A DNA stretch of 64,000 bases from Humulus lupulus (Eukaryota; Streptophyta; Magnoliopsida; Rosales; Cannabaceae): contig NC_084795.1 in NCBI RefSeq assembly GCF_963169125.1, forward strand, positions 275,848,122 to 275,912,121, read 5' to 3'. Under the pieces are notes generated by a model. It made no database searches and was not told the origin of the DNA. It saw only the letters and a list, made by a program, of their open reading frames with translations. A program made the position numbers and the translations under genes. This document shows, one piece after another, positions 34,125 to 47,379 of the stretch. Numbering within the stretch: the first letter of the stretch is position 1; each line of letters starts with the position of its first letter.

Positions 34125-35990
34125 TTTTTTATTAAAATTTTTATCATTTATATTTAAAAAGAAAACAAGCTATTTTTTTATTAATTAATCTAAGTTATAT
34201 AAATATATACATTCATATTAAATAACAACAAACAATATACATTATATATAAGTGTTATCTGTATACAAATAATATAACCGTGTAACTACATAAGAAATTA
34301 TAATAACATTTATCTTTTATCAAGAATAAGCTTATTCTTGAATTATTGATGTGTGATTTTAATAATATCATAAATATTTTGTACCTTAAATATGGTAGTT
34401 TGTAATCTAAAAGATTATCATATTTTTTTAAAATCATAAATAATGTTTGAGTTAATTTTTATTTTAATATGTTTATGTCATTTTTTTACCTATAATATTA
34501 TTTATTTATTTAAAATTTATATAAAAAATCATAAAAACTTAATAATAAAACTAAACAAACGTGCATTATTCGTTGCTTGATTTAAAATGTATATAAAAAA
34601 TCATAAAAACTTAATAATAAAACTAAACAAACGCGCATTATTTGTTACTTGATGTATATTCTTATATTTCTAATTTACTTCTAGAGAAGTAGGCATAAAT
34701 GGTTTATTATTATTATTATTATTACACGTTTATCCATTGAATAATAATTAATAAAATCCACATTGTTTCTATAAAACAAATCCCCATATTAGCATTAATA
34801 ATTTCTTTAAAAAAATAATCCCAAATTCGATATAATTTGATGTGGCCTTGTTACAGTTATTATTATTTGCATTTAAATAAATTTAATAAAATAAAAAAGC
34901 TCCATTTATTAATTACTATGGATTATAATGATTGTTTATAATTTTTTTTTGTTTTACTATTAAACTCACAAGTGATAAGCAGGAAGAAGCTGAAAAAGAG
35001 GAATATTGGTCTTGATTTCAAATGGTCAAACTATGACTCGTGAGAGTGAAAATGTTTGTGGACTTTGTGACCATATATATTTGACAACTTCAATACATTT
35101 TATTTATTGTTTTCAATCCTCAAATCTAGTTCATTTATTTATTATTTAAAAAAAAAAAAAAATCTAGTTCATTTATCTACTTCAATTTATATCACATCCA
35201 CACATCACTTTTGCTTTTTTCATAACAGTTTTCCTTCCCCCACTTATTTTTGGGAGTTTGGTTGCCATGATGATTGGATCAAGATTTCTCCAAATTTGTA
35301 AGAAATAATTAACATTAAAGTTTAGATTAGAGGGAGGTTAATTGTGAGCATAACTACATTGGTTAAGCTGTCATTTGTGGTTATAAATTCAAAAATTTGT
35401 GTCACCTACTAGCCTAACATCTTCATTATATACAGCTATTTAAGTTGATATTTTTGGGAAAACCAAGTTTGGAATTGAAAATATTAGAATTTCAATTCAT
35501 ATTTCTATTTATAGAAAAAGCATTACTTTATCATAACTTTTGGTGCCACCGAAAATGCTACCCAAATTAATGATTTTTTTTTTCCTTTTCATTTGTTCCA
35601 CACGACTAGATCGAGTTTTAACCAATTGAAAGAGCTAATAGCTATTTAGGCACAAATACCAACTAAAATTAAGGGCATTTTGAGGTGTAACAATTCTCAA
35701 GTAGTTTAATTAATTTGTAACACTTATATTAAGTCTCAATCATCATCATCATTATTCTGGTGCCACTATAACTCCATGTTTGACTAGGAAGATAAGAAGA
35801 AGGAAAGAAAAGTGAAGAGAAGGAAAAAAAAATGTTTGTTTGGTTAGAGAGAAAAGATGATGGAAAAAAAATGAGCGGCCCCAATTTATACTTTATAAAA
35901 TTGATGACAAATTTATTTTATAAAGTATAAAAATAAATGAGATAAAAATGAGATAAAAAGAGAAGAGAAGACTTTTTACAATATACATGA
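34125..35990. other. AT-rich intergenic DNA with one 72-bp tandem duplication
   Basis: A 72-base unit (34512-34583 and 34584-34655) is duplicated almost exactly. Both copies contain AATCATAAAAACTTAATAAT and CAAACG(T/C)GCATTATT. A (TTA)n tract lies near 34706-34724. No gene recognised. Confidence 0.6.
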
Positions 35991-35994
35991 TAAT

Positions 35995-36352
35995 AAAATG
36001 AGTTTATACTTTTTTGGAGCCTGTATTTTGATAAATTATTTTTTGGACCTTATATTTTATAAAATTGTTAAAATAGAACTCTAAACATGATTTTGGTCAA
36101 TGATTTCTCAACTAAAACCACAAATAATTTACTAAACTAATAATTCAGAAAAAAAATAAAATCATTCTGCTTAAAAACTATGTTGTTATATTCAAATTTT
36201 TCTTTATCAAAATTGAGTTTAGGGTTCTATTTTAACCATTTTACAAAACATAGGGTCCAAAAAGTAATTTGTCAAAACACAGGGTCCAAACAGGTAATGA
36301 GACAAAACACAAGGTACAAAAATATATAAACCCTATTTAAAAACAATGTACA
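35995..36352. mobile_element. Fold-back MITE with TAGGGTTTATATATTTTT-type ends
   Basis: The left end reads GAGTTTATACTTTTTTGGAG and then TTTTTTGGACCTTATATTTT. The right end reads ACATAGGGTCCAAAAAG and ATATATAAACCCTA, so the halves are inverted relative to each other. The repeated TTTGGACC(C/T)T(A/G)T(G/A)TTTTG block occurs two to three times per arm. About 355 bp, no ORF. A half copy lies at 4.06-4.29 kb. Confidence 0.65.
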
Positions 36353-36920
36353 ATATATATATATATTTTTTATTAGTTTTATTTATAGAATTTATTAATT
36401 ATTTTTATTAAATTTATATTAATGTCATATAAATTTTAAATAAATATTTTTTTAATTAAATAATTTATTTATTTTTATTTAAGTTAATGTTTAATCTAGT
36501 TTTTGAATTTGGGAGTGACAGAAAGATATTATATATTATATGTTTAAAGTAATCTTAAATATTATACGTAGATTTTAAATTTAAGTTTTTTGCTAGATTT
36601 TTAAAAAGATTATATATTATATGTGGATTTTAAATTTAAATTTCTTGATAGTTTTTTTTTTTTGAAAAAATTGTTACTAATTGACAGTAGATTATATTAT
36701 ATGTTTAATATGATATTATTCTAATAAGCGAGTTTAAGTTTAATTAAATTTTATTTAAGTTATAAAACGTATGATTTTATTTATTATTGTAAAATATCTA
36801 AAAAAATATCATATTTTAATTTGTTTAATTATTTATTATTTTTAAATAATTATCATAGTAAAATATCTTATTTTAATTTATTTAATTATTTATTTTATTT
36901 TATTTAAATTTAAGTATTTG
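36353..36920 (+). repeat. Dispersed AT-rich repeat, copy B
   Basis: Starts at a (AT)n tract and follows the same order as the copy at 17.4 kb, including AATCTAGTTTTTGAATTT, ACTAATTGACAGTAGATT and TTATTTAAGTTATAAAACG. It lacks one internal duplicated block that copy A has. Confidence 0.65.
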
Positions 36921-36929
36921 CAAACAAAT

Positions 36930-38260
36930 TTACTCTTGCTTTTAATTCAACAAAATTTATACAAAATTATTCAATTATAATTTCACTTTTATTTTATTTT
37001 CATTCCATCCTTCCTACCAAACACCATTGGAGAAATATATTTTCTTTACCATCACTCTTATTTTCTATATCACTTCAATTTTTTCCATGTCTCCATATCA
37101 AACACATGGTAAGTTTCTGGTCAAATCTACCAAAGAGTTTACATAATTGCTTATAATTGGCTTAAACTAATTTTAATTTATAAAATAATTCAAAAATCAT
37201 TAAAAAAATAATTATAAAAAAATTAAAATATAGTTTTTAATATAAGAAAATTATTTAAAAATCTAAAAAACTAAAGCAATCCACTTGAGTTAAGCATCCT
37301 TTAAGCCTAAATGGGGGGTTTTGGGTTATTTTAAAGCATTATATACACTGCTTTAATGAATATTGTACCATAAAAAAGCTTTTAGAAAAGTTATGTTTCG
37401 AGAGTTTCGATGATTTCTTCACCTTAATGGCATCATGATTATACTAAATAAATACAGTATATAGGGTAAAACTACAGTAGTGTACATTTTAATACATACA
37501 TTACCATGGCGAATCATAAATAAAATAATATCAGGTTTTTTAGATAACGTTCATTGATATTGAATCTCTTCCTGTATATTTTTAGAAAATTTTGAATAAT
37601 TTAAGATATAGTGTTTTAAACTTTTAGTATTGTCATACAAAGAAATATTTTGATGACAAAGAAATATTTTGTTTAGACCTTGTTTTTAATACCTTAGTAT
37701 TGTCACTAGGATAATGTATAAAAATGTATACTATTATAGCCGCGACCTAAATATATATATAATCAAAATATGCATATGATAAAAGTAAATATGCATGATA
37801 TTATAAAATTCTAACTATCATCAATGCTGACTTCCTCATAAAACATTATGTTTATGCTTATATAATTGAGCACAATGTATGACTAGAAACTAATATAATT
37901 TGTTCTAAGGTACTTGAATATTTTATCCAATCTAGCTTTTATATATAAATATTTAATTTGGTATATGCTTATATATTATTATTTGGATATCCTTATAGTA
38001 AGATTTTTTTTTTAAAAAATGTATCTATTACAAAAGATAAAAACAAAGTAGATACAATTTTTTTTGGAAAAAAAATTTGAGTATCATATTTTTGAAGATG
38101 GTGAAACTGAAAACGTTATAATAATTATTTTTTTTAACAAAAATTGGTTATTTTTGAAAAAAATAATCCTTTGAATTAAATGTAATTGTGATTTGTACAT
38201 GTCTTCCCTTGATGAGAATAGTACTTCTTTTGTCTTAGTACTGATATATTTTTTAAAAAA
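36930..38260. other. AT-rich intergenic DNA
   Basis: No gene recognised. Bases 37490-37740 show faint similarity to the long-TIR MITE family and may be a very old copy. Confidence 0.45.
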
Positions 38261-38264
38261 AAAA

Positions 38265-39057
38265 GAGAAATTTGCGACCAAACCCCCTTATGTTTGTTTT
38301 GTTGAACAATTAACCCTATTTTCTTTAATTTTGGTGGGAAAACCTCCTTATGTTTGTTTTGTTGAACACTTAACCCATTTTTCTTTAATTTTGGGGGGAA
38401 AATCCCCTTAAGTCCCGTTCCGTTTGCAATTTATTGTTCCGTGCATTGACCCCGTTATCCACACAATCAACTCAGTCTATCTACCAACGTGGCTGCTTTT
38501 TAATTATTACATAAATTAGTCAACAACAACCCACAAACTCTCCAACCTCAAACAATTTTGTTTCTTCTTTTAATCGGCCCTAAAATCGACTAGATCTGGA
38601 GCGTAAGTATCTTTTGATATTGGAGGAGTTGATTTTCTAATTGGGTCGAAGCTAAATCGCACCAGGTGTGTGTAAACCTGTCCAAAGCTTTGACTCCAAT
38701 ACTCACTGTTGGCATATTCTGGGAAAAAAAATCGTAGATTTGGATTTTATTTATTAGATTTATTTTATTATGTATTATTTTCAAAACACAAAAATAGTTT
38801 TAATTTGTCACCTGTGTATTAAAGCAGCCACGTTGGTAGATATGCTGAGTTGGATTGTGTGGATAACGGGGTCAATGCACAGAACAGTGAATTGCAAACT
38901 GAACGAGACTTAAGGAGGTTTTCCCACCAAAATTAAAGAAAAATGGGTTAAGTGTTCAACAAAACAAACATAAAGGAGTTTTCCCACCAAAATTAAAGAA
39001 AATGGAGTGAAGTGTTCAACAAAACAAACATAAGGGGAGTTTGGCCGCAAATTTCTC
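38265..39057. mobile_element. Long-TIR element with tandem repeats inside its TIRs
   Basis: Inverted arms of about 240 bases: 38265-38505 (GAGAAATTTGCGACCAAAC to TACCAACGTGGCTGC) and 38820-39057 (GCAGCCACGTTGGTAGA to TTTGGCCGCAAATTTCTC). Each arm holds two tandem units of about 60 bases with CTTATGTTTGTTTTGTTGAA and TTTCTTTAATTTTGG. A central 310 bases differs in composition and includes CTAGATCTGGAGCG and CACCAGGTGTGTGTAAACC. Both outer flanks are poly(A), which hides any target duplication. Long TIRs suggest a Mutator-like non-autonomous element, and the centre could be captured DNA. No domain is recognised there. Confidence 0.8.
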
Positions 39058-39079
39058 AAAAAAAAAAAAAAAAAACTTA

Positions 39080-42000
39080 ACCATCAATTTACACTCCAAG
39101 ACATTATTAATTTACTTTGCCTTTTTTTTTTTCTTAAAAAAAAAACACAAAAAGAAAGAGTTAAACTGTTATCCCATTATTGTATTTGTACCTTATTATT
39201 GCACAAAAATAACCGTTATAATATTCTGATTAATCGCTATTATTATGTCCTTTGGAATTATATTTACTTAATCATAACAGGATCTTGTCTACTGTCTAGG
39301 TGATTAATTAGCTGGAGAAGGAACAAGTTGGTACTGATAAAACACAAGTTGGATGAGTAAAAATAATAGCAGATTTTATTTTATTTTTTTAGGAATTTTT
39401 CATTGAAAAAGAAGACAAATTTATGAATATATTTGTAAGATTTTAGAATCGTAAGATTTCTTTTGTCCCAATATAAATGTTTATATAATATATGCTTTTG
39501 TTAAACACTATAGAAAGATCCGCAATCTTTATGAAAATAATAAATTAATATATTTACACAAGAAAATAAATAGTATAAGTTTGCTTTAAAAAAAAAAAAA
39601 TTCTAGACAGTAATTATACTCAGACAAAAACAAACAATGAATGTGTATGGCAGTGAAATTGATATAATTAATTAAGAGGAAAATCAATAATGGCATGTTT
39701 GTAGCCGTTAGATAAAAAAATATCCGTTAGAATATATAAATAAATAAAAAATTGTAAGAAACATGGTCAGAGGAAAATAATAACGTTAAAAATTAGTGCT
39801 TGTGTTTTAAAATAAGATCATAATAATCATAATTAATGCTATATAAATTTAATTAATTATTTTCAATTAAACAAATGTTCTTCATGAAGGAATTAGTGTT
39901 TTTTTTTTCATTTAACATAGAAAATTTCTCTATGTAAAAGATTCCACCAATGAAGAACCATTAAATTATAAAACATTTGTCTGCAAAATGTTGCCACACC
40001 ACACAACCGAGTAGTGTTATTTGACATCTTAAGGTGTCCAACAACACACGAGGTAACACATCGTAATTGGGTAACGATACCCCATAATACTTATTAAATT
40101 CAAATATATGAGACCTGATATTGAATTGCACCAATAACAATACGCCACCTACTTGTGGTGTTGGACACTGATATTGTCCTTAGCAATTCTCCCACACAAC
40201 CCAACTTTTGCTTTTTTTTTTTTATTTTTTTAATAAAAATGAAAATTATTAATTAATTTTTTGGAAAAGATTTTGAATCATTTGTGTAGGGCCATTTTCC
40301 CATCATTTATTCCCGACATGTCAAATACATAAGACAATTCCAAGTCATAATCCCTAACTCTCACTCACTCACTCACTCACTCACTCTATAACATACCTTA
40401 TCATATGAGATGAGAACCTTTAATTTGTGTCGATCAAATTCTCCAATAATATAATGCTCTTGAATTGACAATACCTTCCCATTTGGCATCAAAATGGGAA
40501 AGTGAAATTACACCTTAATAAAAATCTAATTAAAAAAAATATTATATATGAAGCATATCTCAAAATATTTCACACATTATTGGATACACTTGAATTTTTT
40601 TTATCAAATTTATTATTCCATGCTTTTTCTCAAATTTTTTAAAGAAGAACATTTAGTAAAATGAAATTTAAAATATATATTTTTATATATTACTCTATTA
40701 TATATATATCTATTCGTTTGGTATGGCTTTGAATTTTGGTTATATATTATGACTAGCAAATATATAAAACACATTGGGTTATTTATTCATTAATTAATCT
40801 TGGATATATAATTATGTGAATATGTAACAATATATATTACTATAATTAATGTACTGATTTAAGAAGGAAAACAATAAAAAAAATAAAGTAGACAGATAAT
40901 CATCAATCAGTTAAAGTGTGTTATCTATAGCCATAAATAAAAGTTCATAACAAAACAAAAAAATCCAACTGTGAATTAGCAACTCAAGTTTATAAAATAA
41001 GATAAGCCTTTTGCCAAAACACTTAATGGGGAGAGTTCTTTCATAAGCAGTATTAAGTACTTTTTTGGATTAAGATGATTCTTTTATCATTTAATTATAT
41101 TTATAAATATATAGAGAGAGCTCTAGATACATGGACAGGGTTAAAAATGCAATTAATTTTATATTATTTTATAAAAGTGGGACCCCATTTCCAATCTCTC
41201 TTTATTTTATATAATTTTATTTATTTTTTAATTAAGGAATTTATGTAGGTATTATTGTCTTTGGTTTGATGCACATATACATACATACATACAAGAGCTC
41301 ATAAATATGGACAAAAAGATTGCAAGTTGCATGTCATGTAGTACAGAGTTTAGAATAGTTAGAAGAAGAAGAGTTCTTGAACAATGGCATATATGTTGTT
41401 TTCTATCACAGCTGTAAACATTTCTTCAGAACTTTCCTGAATATTTATATTTTTACGCTAGGTAATCATTTGATGATGTGTTTTTGTAAAATATTATTTT
41501 TATATTTTGTATTTACAATAATGCTTATTTTATATCTTACATATTTGATATTTTGTATTTTAAAATCGTAAATATTTTGTACTTTAAATTTAATTAAATT
41601 TTGTCAATTTAATTTAACTATTATCAATTATATGAGTTTTAAATTCAAATTTAATTACTTAATTGTATATAACTGATAAAAATTTGATCATATATTGACA
41701 AAATTTTACTTATCAAATCTAAGTCTATGTTACTAAATATGTATGATTTTAAAATACATAAAATTACTATATAAGCATTATTGAAAAAAAAATGAACCAA
41801 AATGAAATTTTACAAAAGTATAAAGTTACAAAAAAGTAAATTCTTATATTTATTTAATACTATTTTATTTCTTTTCAAACAAATATAAATATAATACATA
41901 CATATGAATTGCTTAATCATCACGAAATGAGTAGATTTTAAAGTTTTCTTAATAAAAGTCTCAATCGGCGTGAGCAAATTGGCACAAATTAAGTGGCCAT

Positions 42001-42680
42001 GACCACAACGAATCAAGTGATATTTTTCTTCTTTTTAAAAGAGAAGTAATAATAAAAATTAATAAATAAATAATACTAATTTGTCAAATTAATATTTCTT
42101 TTCAATAAATACATTGGTCTGGTCACTTTGATATAACCTTGCAACAATGTAATATATATATATAGCAACCACCTTGATCTTGATATGACCTTCAATTTGT
42201 TCTTTTGTTAAATTATATATCAATCAATACATTAAATTTAACTAATCTCTAGATAATCGAGCATCCATGATTAAGTGATGAAATTTTTGCTAAAAAGGTG
42301 CCATTTATTACTTTAGCATGTAAAATAATTAATAATGTCATATCAATAATAAACTTAAATCAAGAAGAAGAATTGGTATCTATGTTACATTATTTAACAA
42401 TATATGTGCACCCAAAAAGGTTTCATTGTGTATTATTTGGAAAAGTAACACAAATTATATATGTTAACAAGATACATGAACTTTTAAAAGACTATATTTC
42501 ATTTCTATAAATTAATGTAAATGTAGTGTTCATATTTATATATCGAAATTAATTTTAACTTTACTATCCTTTTTCTTCCTTTATAGAACATATTTATTAT
42601 TTATATAACTCATACACATATTTCTCAACATATACAGTGATAATTAAATTAGTGAGAATTGCCTTTTTTTTTTTTTTTTT
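39080..42680. other. AT-rich intergenic DNA
   Basis: Contains an (ACTC)n microsatellite near 40360-40386 and scattered (TA)n. A transcript-like start near 41310 gives only a 36-codon frame with no domain. No gene is called. Confidence 0.5.
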
Positions 42681-42682
42681 TT

Positions 42683-42910
42683 TTTGAGTGATTTTGCAAT
42701 TTGGCTTAATTTTGATAATTTATTTGCAAAATAATTTCCATCTAAAAATTCGATCAACTATCTAAATTTTTCGACCAACTGTCTGAATTTTTCGATCGAC
42801 ATCCTAAAATTTTCGACCAGTTATCTGAATTGTAAGATGTCATTTTGTAAAAAATTATCAAAACTAGGCTATAATGTAAAAATAACTTAAAAAAAAGTCA
42901 TTTTGTCAAG
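42683..42910. mobile_element. Small fold-back MITE with a 22-bp tandem core
   Basis: The outer arms GTGATTTTGCAATTTGGC and TTAATTTTGATAATTTATT pair with AAAAATTATCAAAACTAGGC and TGTAAAAATAACTT further right. Between them lie four diverged units of about 21-22 bases (AATTTTTCGACCAACTGTCT type) at about 42748-42832. Confidence 0.6.
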
Positions 42911-44205
42911 TCACTCTAATTATATATATAATAATAAAATGAGTTTTGATTATCATCCATCCAATAATCTCACTTAATATGACATGAACTTAATAACAAG
43001 AAGGTTAATGAAGAAGAGCACATCTATATCTAGTTGAGGTTAATTGTGGGGCAGGTCAAAGATATATACAAAAATATACAAATCAATCAGCACAAATAAT
43101 GCAGCTATATTATAATTATATTAATCAACGTTATTATCAGTTCATATTGCACTAATACTATTGATGGTCGACAAATCAAACGGTCAATATCATCTCTCAG
43201 CATCTTCATTATGCATATATGGACCAAAATTATATATTATAGTGCACAATTAGGTGGGACAAAATTAATTATATGTATATAGAAAAATCATTTTGAATGA
43301 TGTGTACACACACAAAAACTAGTGATACTCGTTTTTCAGGTAAAGAAGATCCATCGAATTAAAATGTATGATATATTAGTAATTAACTTATTAATTTTTT
43401 AAAAAAATATAATTTTTAAAAAGAATTTTCGAAATGAAGCTTTAGTTATATTTATTAGTTGACTAACTAATTAAAGTGAACAGCTTGAGCCCAATAAATA
43501 AAGTGAAATGAATAACTTTAAGATGTTACTTAATACGCAAGGAATTTAGGTAATTGCATACACCAAAGCACATATTATTAATATTAATCTATATTATTAT
43601 AATTATTAATATTATTATATATTACTTGATAAAGGTAACCTCAATAATGGAGTGCGGTGTGATATTAGCTAATAAGTTTACGATACTATAAAAATGTAAC
43701 TAAAATTCTAATGGATACAAATTTAATTTTGAAAAGACATAAATATCTTAATTTTGCGATAAGAATGTGATGTGAGCTATTATATTTTCAGAAAATGATT
43801 ATAAAATATCACTATTAATAATAATTATTTAGAGGGATATATATCTACTCCATAAAACATTAATTTCTCAACTAATTCATTTTTTTTAAGGAACCTTTCT
43901 CAATTAATTTCACAACTAACAATGTTATAATTATTATTAATTCAAATTTTTTGTTTTTTGTTTTTTCAACACAAGGGCTTGCTAGTTAGTTCCATTGAAA
44001 AAAGGAAAAGTTAGAAAAGAAAAGAGGTTTTGCATTAGTGTGTAAATCCTCCCATTTTTAAAGTAGATTCTAATTAAACTTTTATAAATCTTCCGAGGCA
44101 AGTTCCTAGCAAGCCGTTATCTACACACTTATAGCTTATATAAGTGTGTAGATAACGTAAATGGTTGGTTTTAACGGTTTTTTATTTTTTTATTGTTAAC
44201 TTTAA
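42910..44205. other. AT-rich intergenic DNA
   Basis: No gene, RNA gene or clear repeat recognised. Confidence 0.5.
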
Positions 44206-44652
44206 CGAAATATTTTTATATTTAACAGAATAACAATAGTTTGTAAACATTTAAACTTAAATAAAATAAAATAAATAATTAAAAAAAATTAAAATATGAT
44301 ATTTTTTAGATATTTTACAATGATAATTATTTAAAAATAATAAGATATTTTTTTAATAGTTTTAAAAAAAAAACTAGCAATAAACTTAAATTTAAAATCC
44401 ACCTATAATATTTAATATTACATTAAACATATAATATATAATTTCTTGTTATCACTCCCAAATTTAAATTCAAAAACTAAAACAAACATAAACTTAAACA
44501 AAAATAAATAAATTATTTAATTAAAATATGATATTTATTTGAAATTTATATGACATTAATATAAATTTAATAAAAATAATTAATAAAATCTATAAATGAA
44601 ATTAAGCAAACATGCATATCGCACATTTTAAAATTTAGTATATATATATATA
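44205..44652 (-). repeat. Dispersed AT-rich repeat, copy C (inverted)
   Basis: Reverse complement of the repeat at 17.4 and 36.4 kb, containing AAATTCAAAAACTAAAACAA and AATATTTAATATTACATT. It is again bounded on its 5' side by a (TA)n tract (44638-44652). Confidence 0.6.
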
Positions 44653-44654
44653 AA

Positions 44655-46085
44655 TAGACACACACATAAATATTCCTCTTATAGCTTATTATCACTTCAA
44701 ATCATTATTATTATTAATGGGGCAATTAATAGTATTCGAAATATCGAATCCAAATAATAATATATCCATTAATGAAATAAGAATGAAGCTTGGAAATTAA
44801 ATTTCAAAATCATTGTAGCAATGGATATATATTAATCATGAAAGTAGTGGATCCAAACAATTATTACTATGGGTTATATATATATATATGGCCCTCCACA
44901 CATGCTTCACATGACACTAGAATTCTTCGAAAATAGCTTCCACTTCCACATTACTAAGAAATTAAAAAAGCAATTGAATATTATTATTAATTATATCATA
45001 AACATTTACGTGCAATTTAAGCTTGTGATCGAGTACATGCATGTTACCACACCCTCCAAAACCTTATCTATAAATATATATATACTTTTTATATAAATTC
45101 TATAATTAAATAAATCCTATATAATAATAAATTGTAATATCAGTAGTACTTGTATTAATAATTATTATGTGTAGAGTAGATACTAAGGAGGAAATCATCC
45201 TATATAATAATAAAACAAAATTATTTGAAGGAAAAAGGCAAGGGAGATCGATTGAGGCAAATGCTTCCCCAAAGACAATAATAATAATAATAAAGGTAGT
45301 ACTTGATGAAAATAAGTTATATAAATTATTTCTATATATAGCTATATATCAGCTGCCAAGCACTATATATACATATGTTGCCATGATTTCATATCAATAA
45401 TTATATATCTATATAACTCCAATAAGTACTACTACTAATAATAATAATAATAAAAGAAATAGTTATGATGACAATAACCCAAAAATTTTGATAACAATAT
45501 ATAGCAATGTTTGCAATTAATTCCATTATTATCTTTGATCTCTCATTTGTTTTTCCTACATGATCACTTTGTGGTTTTTGAGGTGCAAACCACTTAGAGA
45601 TAATGATGATCACACAAGAAAATTATGAATATCTTTAATATTCATAATATATATAATATAACCATAGAAGAAAGTTGTTTTTTTTTTATCATTTTTTCAA
45701 AGTTGAAAGCATATATCAATAATTATATATAATATAGAATACATCTCTTTAAGTACTACATTTTTGTTTTATGTACTTAAATTAAAATTTAATGTATTTT
45801 GGATTTGATTTCACTTACTTAGGCTTCTAATAATTAATAACTATTCTATAAATCTAGCTATTAATTCAACGAAATTAACGAAATAATCCTTTTATTGTAC
45901 AAAATCACATCACTGTATACTAATTGTCTATGTTCCTTTTCTTTTTCTCCTCATTAATTCGCAAGATAAATATAATTTATTCTTTTGAGACTAACATTCG
46001 AATTATAGCTATATATATATATATATAGGGTGGTCATGTGTTTCAACTCAAAATATATATATATATATATACATATATGACCATT
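44655..46085. other. AT-rich intergenic DNA
   Basis: Several (TA)n and (AAT)n tracts. Short open frames (75, 77 and 70 codons) have no recognisable features beyond an Ile-rich hydrophobic stretch in the minus frame at 45401-45613. I do not call a gene. Confidence 0.45.
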
Positions 46086-46089
46086 CAAA

Positions 46090-46285
46090 TTAGTGTAATA
46101 AAATGTTTGAATTTAATTTTTGGTGCTGTAAATTATTAGGAATTTTATAAAAATTTGTAAGATGCTCTAAATAACTACAATATACACAGTCATAAAAAAA
46201 ATTGCGCCGAAAATTGTTTACGGATCGAGAACTGAGAACTCCATTAATAGAATTTAAAGTAAAGTTCCTTAAGAAAATTCCCATG
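46090..46285. mobile_element. Half copy of the long-TIR MITE
   Basis: Only the right arm is present. GATGCTCTAAATAACTACAA, CACAGTCATAAAAAAA, TTGCGCCGAAAATTGTTTAC and GAGAACTGAGAAC follow the order of the full copy at 46.95-47.36 kb, which lies just 0.7 kb away. Confidence 0.65.
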
Positions 46286-46949
46286 TATACTTAGGTTTGG
46301 AGTAAATATATATATATATATAGTGCATGCAAGCTCACGAACATAATCACTATTTGAAATATAGTCTCTATTACCTTTTCCGTAAAAGGGGTCCAATACA
46401 ATACCATGATGAGCTTTTTTTTTTCTGGCTAAAAATAAGATGAAGAACTTACTTATTGCTTTAGGTAAATATTAATTAATGTGTGTGGGTTCTATCCAAT
46501 TATCATTAGAATTATGTATATATATATATATATATCGTCAATTCTCCATCATCAATATGAAAGATAGAGTATGATTGAGTAGTACTTGTTCGACTATTCA
46601 ACACTTCCATCAATGTCCCAAAATTTGATTGAGCACATACATCATCCTATTCCCCTGTCTAGTAGGAAACAAAAATAACAGACAAAACACACCATTAATT
46701 AGATTCTCTTCCAAATTCACTACATATAAATATAGATATATGTTTTCCTTCTTCTTATTTTAAATAAATAATAACAATATCGAACTGTTGAGAGAGAGCA
46801 TTGTTTACACAGCTTAACCTAATTATTCCGTCCTGCTATGGGTCATGGGTGCCCCTGGCCCAATCTTCAAACGATGGGCCGGACTGGTGGGCTTAATCCA
46901 TGCAGTAGATGAAATTCCCATGAAATTATTAGGGATGTTTACAATTACA

Positions 46950-47361
46950 TGAGAATTCTCATATAAGAACTTCAGTCCTATCGGCAAGGTTCTCAGTGTT
47001 TCTCAACCCGTGAACAGTTTTCGGCGCGATTTTTTTTTATGATCGTGTATATTGTAGTTATTTAGAGCATCCTGCAAATTTTCAGAAAATTTTGAATAGT
47101 TTACAGTACCGAAAACTAGGTTCAAACATGTTGTTGCACGCGTTACTAATTTTTTTTATGCGCGTGGAAAACAACATGTTTGAACCTAGTTTTCGGTACT
47201 GTAAACTATTCAAAATTTTCTGAAAATTTGCAGGATGCTCTAAATAACTACAATATACACGATCATAAAAAAAAATCGCGCCGAAAACTGTTCACGGGTT
47301 GAGAAACACTAAGAGCCCTACCGGTAAGGCTTAAAGTGAAGTCCTTATCGAATAATTGTCC
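46950..47361. mobile_element. Long-TIR fold-back MITE, best preserved copy
   Basis: A near-perfect palindrome. Left-arm blocks CTCAACCCGTGAACAG, CATCCTGCAAATTTTCAG and AACTAGGTTCAAACATGTTG are mirrored exactly as CAACATGTTTGAACCTAG, CTGAAAATTTGCAGGATG and CTGTTCACGGGTTGAG around a short centre near 47150. Arms are about 195 bases. ACAATTA lies on both sides (46941-46947 and 47363-47369), consistent with an 8-9-bp Mutator-type target duplication. High arm identity suggests recent insertion or gene conversion. No coding sequence. Confidence 0.85.
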
Positions 47362-47379
47362 TACAATTATATACCTATA

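Larger units (their letters stand above)
24035..34125. repeat. Split array of about 100-bp AT-rich tandem monomers
   Basis: A monomer with TATATTAATATAAATTCAAA, then TATTATAAAAT(A/G)TCATTATT, then AATATTTAATAATTAT occurs at 24035-24085 (partial), 31914-31976, 32880-32950, 32951-33043 and from 34059. Insertions now separate the copies: the fold-back element T before 31914, solo LTR C between 31977 and 32879, and solo LTR E between 33044 and 34058. The original locus was apparently a short tandem array. Coordinates span first to last monomer. Confidence 0.65.

Noticed and set aside
41310..41425. Possible short gene with CMSC motif
   Set aside because: Only 36 codons, no recognisable family, no clear TATA box or poly(A) signal pair.
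45401..45613. 70-codon Ile-rich minus-strand frame
   Set aside because: The Ile run comes from an (AAT)n tract. No supporting gene signals.
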